Positions 57,319 through 64,000 of a DNA stretch of 64,000 nucleotides are shown piece by piece. Below the pieces are notes generated by a model. That model searched no databases. It was given only the letters and a program-made list of their open reading frames with translations, and was not told the DNA's origin. A program made the position numbers and the translations under genes. The stretch spans positions 682,001 through 746,000 of the forward strand of contig JAPDRO010000005.1 in assembly GCA_030247885.1 (NCBI GenBank), given 5' to 3'. How positions within the stretch are numbered: position 1 is the first letter of the stretch; the number at the start of each line of letters is the position of its first letter. This DNA is from Taxawa tesnikishii (nom. ined.). Lineage: Eukaryota > Ascomycota > Dothideomycetes > Dothideales.

Positions 57319-57752
57319 ATGCTTGCGGGAGCGGGCCGCTGCACCGAGCACGGTGATACAACAACCTTCCGAAAGCAAACCTTCAAAAGTCATGACGATG
57401 CGGCGCCGCAGCTTGTCAGAGTCGGGAGCAACGCGTTATCCGAGACGCCCTTGTTGACTCTTGGACAAGCCATTGTCCATACCTGGGGGCATACGGAGGG
57501 CAGAGGAAGGATGCGCACACCTCGTGCGCAGCAGACCACCGGGTTGACCGAGTTGGCTGCGCCCGCGCCCGTTCGAAGCTCACGAGACGACGCAGGACAC
57601 GATCGGCAACAGTATCTTGAACAGACCGAAGGACGGTCGCCCAGCACGCATCCTACCGGTGGTGCACAGAGGAGATCTCACCAGCCGAGAGGCCCAGGAG
57701 AGGGAGCTCGCGAGCTGCAAGAGTCGAAACTAGGACAAGCCATCGAGGCACT
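57319..57752 (+). CDS. Possible N-terminal extension of the fluoride exporter
   Basis: An open frame from 57319 runs into the exporter gene in a different frame. It contains L-T-E-L-A-A-P-A-P-V at about 57545-57575, which occurs again in the exporter frame at about 57789. It may be the true 5' end of the exporter, broken by one base between about 57620 and 57750, or a chance frame. Confidence 0.4.
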
Positions 57753-59084
57753 GTGCGCTCGTCGCTGTCGCAGCAAGAAGAAGACCTGACAGAGCTCGCG
57801 GCGCCTGCGCCCGTGCAGAATGTAGAGGAGGACACGAGATACCGACGCGAGGAGAATCTGGAAGAGGCCGAGTCTGAGGCTGCTGAACCTCCGACATTAG
57901 GCAGAACGGAGCCGTACAAGCAGGTCAAACAGAAACCCTCGGAGCTAGCAACGCTGATATACACCGTCTCCTACCTGATCTTCTTCTCCTTGTTCGGTAC
58001 CTTGGCACGTTTGGGCGTGCAATGGCTGACCTTTTATCCTGGCGCACCCGTCGTCACTCCTGTGCTCTGGGCCAATTTCAGCGGCTCCCTCGTCATGGGT
58101 TTCCTGTCCGAAGACCTACGCCTTTTCCGGGAAGAATGGGGAGACAGTGAACAAAGCTCGTCCGAGAAGGATCAATCTGCTTTCAAGAAAGCCCACGGCA
58201 AAGTCAAGAAAAGCATTCCCCTCTACATCGGCCTTGCGACCGGCTTCTGCGGCTCCTTCACCTCCTTCTCCTCCTTCGTCCGCGACGTCTTCCTCGCCCT
58301 CTCCAACAGCCTTCCCACACCGGTCGACCACCCCTACGGCGCAAGCACAGCCCTCAGCTTCTCCAGCACAGTGCACAGAAACGGCGGGTACTCGTTCATG
58401 GCCCTCGTCGCCGTCATCATCCTCACAATCTCCCTCTCGCTCTCCGCCCTTCAAATCGGCGCGCATGTTGCGCTGGCACTGGACCGCTGGACGCCCACCC
58501 TCCCTTTCCGCTTCACGCGCCGCATCCTCGACCCCGTCATCGCATTCCTGGCGATCGGGTGCTGGCTCGGCGCCATCTTCCTCTCCATCTTCCCGCCCGA
58601 TCGCCCCGGCGGCCCGGCCAGCAGAGGCGCGTGGAGCAACGAGGTGTGGCGCGGCGAGGTGCTCTTCGCGCTCGTCTTCGCGCCGCTGGGCTGTCTGCTG
58701 AGGTGGTACGCCAGCCTCAAGCTCAACGCGCTGCTGCCGAGTTTCCCGCTCGGCACGTTTGTGGTCAACGTCTTCGGCACCGCTGTCCTGGGCGCATGCT
58801 ACGATCTGCAGCACGTGCCTCTGCTGCCCGCTGCTGGCCTCGTCGGCGGCGGGCGCGTGGGCTGTCAGGTGCTGCAGGGTGTCGAGGATGGCTTCTGTGG
58901 GTGCCTCACCACCGTCAGTACGTGGGTGACCGAGCTGCAGGGCCTGAGGAGGAGGCATGCTTGGGTTTATGGTGCGGCGAGCGTGGTGACGAGTTTGGCG
59001 TTGTTGGTGGTCATCATGGGCAGTGTGAGATGGACGACTGGTTGGGACGCATCGGTCTGTGTTACCATGAGGACGAGCATGTAA
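57753..59084 (+). CDS. FEX1: Fluoride exporter FEX (double CrcB domain)
   Basis: The open frame encodes 443 residues. After a charged Glu-rich N-terminus come two CrcB/FEX domains, each with four helices, joined by a linker helix. This is the eukaryotic fused, antiparallel form. Domain 1 has A-R-L-G-V-Q-W, W-A-N-F-S-G-S-L-V-M-G-F and G-F-C-G-S-F-T-S-F-S-S-F. Domain 2 has G-C-L-L-R-W-Y, F-V-V-N-V-F-G-T-A-V-L-G and G-F-C-G-C-L-T-T-V-S-T-W. The Phe- and polar-rich G-F-C-G-x-[FL]-T-[ST]-x-S motif lines the fluoride pore. The protein exports fluoride across the plasma membrane. The start is uncertain: the ATG at 57753 is used here, but the upstream frame may belong to it. It is divergent from UPRT. 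Confidence 0.9.
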   Translation: MRSSLSQQEEDLTELAAPAPVQNVEEDTRYRREENLEEAESEAAEPPTLGRTEPYKQVKQKPSELATLIYTVSYLIFFSLFGTLARLGVQWLTFYPGAPVVTPVLWANFSGSLVMGFLSEDLRLFREEWGDSEQSSSEKDQSAFKKAHGKVKKSIPLYIGLATGFCGSFTSFSSFVRDVFLALSNSLPTPVDHPYGASTALSFSSTVHRNGGYSFMALVAVIILTISLSLSALQIGAHVALALDRWTPTLPFRFTRRILDPVIAFLAIGCWLGAIFLSIFPPDRPGGPASRGAWSNEVWRGEVLFALVFAPLGCLLRWYASLKLNALLPSFPLGTFVVNVFGTAVLGACYDLQHVPLLPAAGLVGGGRVGCQVLQGVEDGFCGCLTTVSTWVTELQGLRRRHAWVYGAASVVTSLALLVVIMGSVRWTTGWDASVCVTMRTSM

Positions 59085-60899
59085 GACTTTTCCGCTGAGA
59101 GCGCTGCATGGGTCGGTGTTTGGATGGTTGGGTATTGGGGTTCGCTCGCATACATGGGACGGGATACCATTTTTGGTGCATGGTTGGCAATGTTTCACGT
59201 CTGGGCTATGTATTCTTGAAACGGAGAAGAGACCGGTCTGTGATAGTTCACGAATCAAGGATAATCCTAGGGACACGCTCTGTGCTTGAGCAACCGTTCG
59301 TTCAGGTAGGCTTTCCTCACCCGTATACGTACTGTCCAGCCACCAGGTTTTGATGTTCGATCTGGTCTGCACGCGTGGCGGAGAAGTATGTAATTGCTCA
59401 CGTGGGATCGCCCGTCGAGATTTACCAGGCAGTGAAAGCTTAACCCTTGCACGTGCCACGAGCCCAATTGCCATTCAGTCGAGTGGAGTGGGATGGGATA
59501 CCCCATGGCTCTGAAGGTTCGGAGACAGGATGTTACGCATGCATTCGAACCTTTGCGCAGGCTCTGTGCTCTTGTCCCTTTTGGCAGCCGCGGAAGGGTG
59601 GCTGGAGCGCTGGCTAAAAGGCTTCTTCAAATCCCTCTTGCAAGTACAAGTACAAGTACACGTGTATGTACCAGCCATCCTAGAGAAAAGAGGGGGAGGC
59701 GGTTTAACCACACATCATCGGGGCCACGTTGGGAATGATGTAGGTTGGCTGGAACAACAAAGGAGAGGGGAGTGGAGGGGTAACAGGACACAGACCGGGT
59801 CCGGCGTATTGAACTAGTTGAGGCGGATTTCCCCCCTTTGTAAATTGTCAAGCCAGTTCTGGGAGAGACAGGAGGAAAAGGTGTTCCCCTTTGGAAGACG
59901 CGCAAGTCGGATACTGCCAAGGAGCTGCTAATCAAGACGATGTCCTTTGTAGGGCTAGCTCGTCGGAGCGCTCGATAGCGCTGAATGGGCATGTGAACAG
60001 CAGATGCCGTGTCGTCACGATGAGGTTCGGAGAGAGCCACAATGTGGCGTGTGAACTGGAGATTAAAGAGAAGCAGGAGGGAGCAGGGGAAGGCAGGAGG
60101 CGGGAGGGCTATTCCGCTAATGGACTAGGCTGAAGCCACCCGCTCGTCATTCCAAGAATCACGCTGGCAACGTACGCAAACAGGAAAGGCGGGAAAGGTG
60201 GGAAAGGAGGGAAAGGCGGGCGAAAAAGCAAGGCCAGTTGGCGGCTGCTTTTGTGGCAGGAAGAGCTGCGTTTGCTGGAGCTTTGTTCCCTTCCACAGCA
60301 AAGGCAGAGAAAGGATCGATGGACAAGTCGGAGTGACTGGCGACGAATCGTGAGAGAGGGAGAGAGGGAGAGAGGGCGAGAGAGGGCGAGAGGGGCAGAG
60401 GGACAGAGGGACAGAGGGACAGAGGGAGAGATGAGCAAGAGGCGTCGTCCTCGTCGTGCTTCACAATAATGTTCCATCCACATCATTCAGAACCCGCCGC
60501 CGCGTAAGACCCCAGCGCCAATCATTCCCCAGACACGGCGATCTCGATTCGCTTGGGCGACAGGAGCCACAAATCGTGGCTGCATTGAGCATTGCAATGA
60601 CGCGGGCCGCGCTTTCCCTCTCTGTTGTGTTATGTGCATGACGTAGCCGCCGGTAATTTTGCTTGCCCTGCTACCTGCTACCTGCCTCCTCCCCTCAGAC
60701 GCCCAGTGACACAAAACCAAAGAGAACCGCCAGCCCCTTCATCCTTTCTCCTCCCCTTTCACAACAAACCCAGCACGACCTTGATACCCAGTACCCCAAA
60801 TACCCAACCTCTTCTCTTTGCATTTTAAGATACCCCTGAATTGTTTTAATACGAACACACTATCACGACCGACTTTAACGACACAACTAATACGACACC
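59085..60899. other. Intergenic region upstream of the HAM1-like gene
   Basis: About 1.8 kb without a gene. It contains a C7 run near 59831, AG-rich repeats at 60181-60434, and a CT/CAAAC-rich stretch before the HAM1-like ATG (about 60730-60830), typical of strong fungal promoters. Confidence 0.5.
60181..60434 (+). repeat. Purine-rich simple repeats (GGGAAAGG and GAGAGG/GGGACAGA)
   Basis: A GGGAAAGG-like block at about 60183-60215, and GAGAGG units passing into GGGACAGA units at about 60351-60434. Almost only purines are on the plus strand in both blocks. Confidence 0.85.
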
Positions 60900-63800
60900 A
60901 TGTCTGTTAACGTGCCAACCAATACCAGGATCAAGGAGCAGGATGTCAACCAGAAGCTCCAGCTTTATGGCATCTTCTCAGCCTTTTCCAACGGCAAGGT
61001 TCCATCCGTAAGTCACTCGCTCACCTCGCGCCTCATCTTCATCAGTTGATGGCTCACGCTCTTCACAGAACAAGCAAATCGACGTCGCATTGAATAGCGC
61101 ACTCGCATCGAGAGGCCTTTCGAGCCCGTCCAAGAGGCTCTCTGCTGAAGGCCAGAAGCTGGTCGCTGACCTCCGTAACGTCATCGAACAAGCCAAGATC
61201 CTCACCCTCACCAAGAACGATGGCAACCTTCTCCAGGATTTCATCTGGCAGACCCAGCAAATGAGCGGCGCCAAAAACACCTCGACGCCAAATGCCCCCA
61301 TCGGCAGGGACACCGCCAGACAGCACGGTAACCAGGCGTTGGAAGGTCTCCGAACTCTTGGAACTCTCATCATCAGCAACGGCCAGTTCAGAAAGCTTTG
61401 TAAGCGAATCCCTCCCGCAAACCCCTCCCCAGTCTAACAACGCTGCAGTGAGCGATGCTACCATCCTCCTCCGTGACATGGCCGGTGATGCTGCTCAGAA
61501 GGCAGCCAACAAGGTCAACCCTAGCGAGGATGAGCTCAACCAGATCGACCGTCCAGCCGAGGACAACACATGGCATGACACTCCAGACCTTTCCCGCGAC
61601 AACCTGAAGAACAGGGCCAGAGAGAAGTGGAACGAGCAGAAGCCCATGGACAGGCAGGAGGCCAAGAGTGCTCTTGGCGACGCCACACAGGCAGCCCACC
61701 CATCCGGCTCCCGTGATCCTCGCGACGCCGCCGAGCTTGGTGCCCGTGACCAGCAGCGAGGCACCGCCTCTGGCATGGATGCCCAGCATGGCGCTCGTCA
61801 AGGCATGGAAAGTCTGAAGCAAAGGGCTCGCGAGAATGTGCCCGACGACACCCAGGACCAGGCTCGCAACTACCGCGACCGCACCAAGGGCTACCTCAAG
61901 GACAAGATCCCAGACGAGCGTCGTGACCAGACCATCCACCGCCTCAAGAAGATGATCGCCGAGATTCAAGGTCACCAGGACTACCAGCAGGCCATTGACA
62001 CTCTGCTGGACCTTGCTGAGGAGTACACTGGCCATACCAAGAACCTGGCGCACCAGACTCAAGGAACCGTCAAAGGTGCCCACGCTGACGACAGTCTGCA
62101 GATGGCAGAAGCTGACCTCAAGGTATGTCACAGGTTTCGTTGAAAATAACCGACAAATGCTAACACACCTGAAGACCCTCATTGAGCGTTTCGCCAACTC
62201 CACCTCTCTCGATGACATGTTCGACTCCATCAACACCATCTACTCCGACGCCGACCGCGACCCGGAGCTGAAGGGATGGTTCAGGGACATGAACAAGTAC
62301 ATCCGCAGATGTCTGAAGGAGCAAGGCTATGTTCTGCAGGATCACTCCACCGACGAGTGGAATAGACTGTACGACCATGGAAACTTCCTCCTCCGTGACC
62401 GCTACAGGAACCACACCGATCGCATCGTCGACGAGTTCAAGTTCTACGCCGACCAGTTCGACAAGGACCCTCAGAACAGAGCCTTTGGCGACGCCGTGCA
62501 GAAGCTCTTCCTTGACTTGGGCAACGATGAGAACGGCAAGGCCACCTTCAAGCCTCACCTGGTCAAGGATCTGACAGATGTCATCATCCCCGGCTTCTTC
62601 GAGAGCGTCCGCTATGTTCCAATTCCCCGCATTGAGTACTCTGACCACATGATGGACGCCATCGTCGAAAACCTCGTCCTTGAGGGTGACAACTTGGCAC
62701 CAAACGTCATGGAGTTTGGCAGTGACAACTACTGGCGCTGGGGTCGCAAGTCCATCGCTAGCAGAAATAAGAACAAGGTCATGCTCGCCGTTTCTGGTAT
62801 TCAATGTGACCTTCGCGACGTCAGCTACTATATCAAGAAGAAGGAGGGCTTCCCGGGTGTCACCGACAAGGGTGTCATGGATATCTTCCTTGGCGGCACC
62901 GGCTTGAGCTTCAAGGTGGCGATGGAGACTGCGGACAAGACTGACCGTGCTCACTTCTTCAAGATCAACACCGTTGATGTTGACATTGCCCACTTGAACA
63001 TTAAGCTGAAGCAATCTAACCACAAGCTTCTTTTCAAGCTGTTCAAGCCTCTGCTGCTCAAGGTCATGAAGCCAGTCATCGTCAAGGTTGTGGAGCAAGT
63101 TGTCAAGCAGAGGGTCCAGCAGCTTGACGGCATGTTGTACAAGGTCAAGCAGGAGGTTGACCGCGCTGAGGCTGACGCCCGCAACAACCCAGATCCAGAG
63201 AACGTTCAGAACATCTACCAGCGCTATGCCAGCGCTGCTCAGAAGCAGTTCATGCAGGGCAAGAAGAAGAAGGATGAGGTTGCTAGCGACAAGCAAGTCA
63301 ACATGGCCGTTACCCAGCACGACTCCATCTTCAAGAACATTTCCTTGCCAGGTGGCATCTCCACCAAGGCCACCGAGTACCAGGACCTCGCCCGCAAGGG
63401 TGACAAGTGGGAGTCGCCAATCTTCAGCATCGGTTCTGCCAGGGAGACCAGCAACCTCCCCAGGATCGAGAAGATCACCCGCAAGCCTCACCACGTCAAC
63501 ACTGAAGGCGTTCGTGGACCCCAGAACGTCGGTTCTGGCGACTACGACCGTTCAACCAGCGGCGGCTATGGTACCACGGGTAGCACTGGCTACAGCTCCG
63601 CTGAGCAAGGTCTTCGTCAGCCAGGTACCGGCAACGAGTACGGCTCCACTGGCAATACTGGAGCCGGTTACGGCTCGACCGGAGCCGGCTATGGCAACAC
63701 TGGAGCCAACTACGGTTCTACCGGTGCCGGTTACGACGGTACTGAAGCTGGTTATGGTTCTACTGGCGCCGGCTATGGGAACATCAGTACTGGCTCGACT

Positions 63801-63962
63801 GTCCCATATGACTCGGGCAACGCCACCTCTGGCTTTACCAACCAGGTGGAGCAGGCTTTCGACGGTGCTCCTGGCGCCAACGACCTCAGCCTGAGACAGG
63901 GTGGTGAGGCCGGACAAACCATTCTCGGAAAGAACAACCCAGTCTTCCAGGGCCGTGTCTGA
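60900..63962 (+). CDS. HAM1-like domain protein (DUF5923/HAM1-like family)
   Basis: Exons 60900-61007, 61069-61399, 61449-62122 and 62175-63962 (introns 61, 49 and 52 nt) encode 966 residues. The first 400 residues form the helical N-terminal HAM1-like region, including N-G-Q-F-R-K-L-L-S-D-A-T-I-L-L-R-D. Between its parts lies a charged stretch of R-E-K-W-N-E-Q and N-L-K-N-R-A-R. The second half has L-I-E-R-F-A-N, V-R-Y-V-P-I-P-R-I-E-Y, V-S-Y-Y-I-K-K-K-E-G-F-P-G, and L-L-L-K-V-M-K-P. These match the fungal HAM1-like N- and C-terminal domains, which resemble lipid-binding bundles. The tail has Tyr/Gly-rich repeats. Basidiomycete Ham1 is linked to cell fusion; the ascomycete role is not known. 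Confidence 0.85.
63640..63785 (+). repeat. GYGSTGA-type repeats in the HAM1-like protein
   Basis: About seven units of (G/N)-(A/T)-(G/N)-Y-(G/D)-(S/N/G)-T encode a Tyr/Gly-rich, probably disordered tail. Confidence 0.8.
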
Positions 63963-64000
63963 TGTATCTCCGGATTACTGAGCGTGCTCTGTGATGCATG

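Overview
The window is nuclear DNA of a filamentous ascomycete (Pezizomycotina, probably a Dothideomycete). The evidence is short GT-AG introns of about 46-60 nt with CTAAC/CTGAC-like branch sites, many closely spaced single genes on both strands, and typical fungal families: DCP2, MKT1, GLEYA adhesin, exopolygalacturonase, FEX fluoride exporter and HAM1-like protein. I could assign no class or species from the sequence alone.

Layout. 0-3 kb: the 3' end of a CYP504-like P450, then a conserved fungal type II membrane glycosyltransferase-like gene. 3.5-16 kb (minus): one giant secreted Ser/Thr-rich adhesin-like gene of about 4,100 codons, with a signal peptide, two new tandem-repeat types, three PAN/Apple-like modules, flocculin-like YTTVTSY repeats and a C-terminal GLEYA domain. 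About 2.6 kb upstream of it is gene-free. 18.5-27 kb: a 2EXR-like protein, the relic of an MFS drug transporter, a small membrane protein, an exopolygalacturonase (minus) divergent from a mitochondrial-type thioredoxin, a Ure2-like glutathione S-transferase and a DUF6604-like fragment. 27.8-35 kb: a sugar transporter, glia maturation factor divergent from a molybdopterin-binding-fold protein, and a ubiquitin C-terminal hydrolase. 37-50 kb: a Cys-rich zinc-ribbon-like protein, DCP2 divergent from a DNAJC17/Cwf23-type splicing cochaperone, a hotdog thioesterase, a glycine-zipper protein and an unknown single-pass membrane protein. 51-64 kb: heme oxygenase-like protein, MKT1, UPRT divergent from the FEX fluoride exporter, and a HAM1-like protein.

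The most striking property, beyond the adhesin, is that many conserved genes (glycosyltransferase, adhesin, 2EXR, thioredoxin, GMF, molybdopterin-fold protein, DCP2 twice, MKT1 twice, UPRT twice) each need one extra base to keep their conserved frame. In almost every case the missing base falls in a G/C (once A) run of 4-5. With those bases counted, the predicted coding lengths divide by three. This is most simply a systematic consensus error in the assembly, but a lineage with defective repair of homopolymer slippage would look the same. Gene models here should be read with that in mind.

Functionally the genes are mostly independent housekeeping units: mRNA decay and translation control (DCP2, MKT1), splicing (J/RRM protein), actin turnover (GMF), pyrimidine salvage (UPRT) and fluoride detoxification (FEX). 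A surface or plant-facing group (adhesin, exopolygalacturonase, sugar transporter, CYP504-like P450) would suit a plant-associated or saprotrophic life, which is inference. I saw no rRNA or tRNA gene, CRISPR array, or intact transposon.
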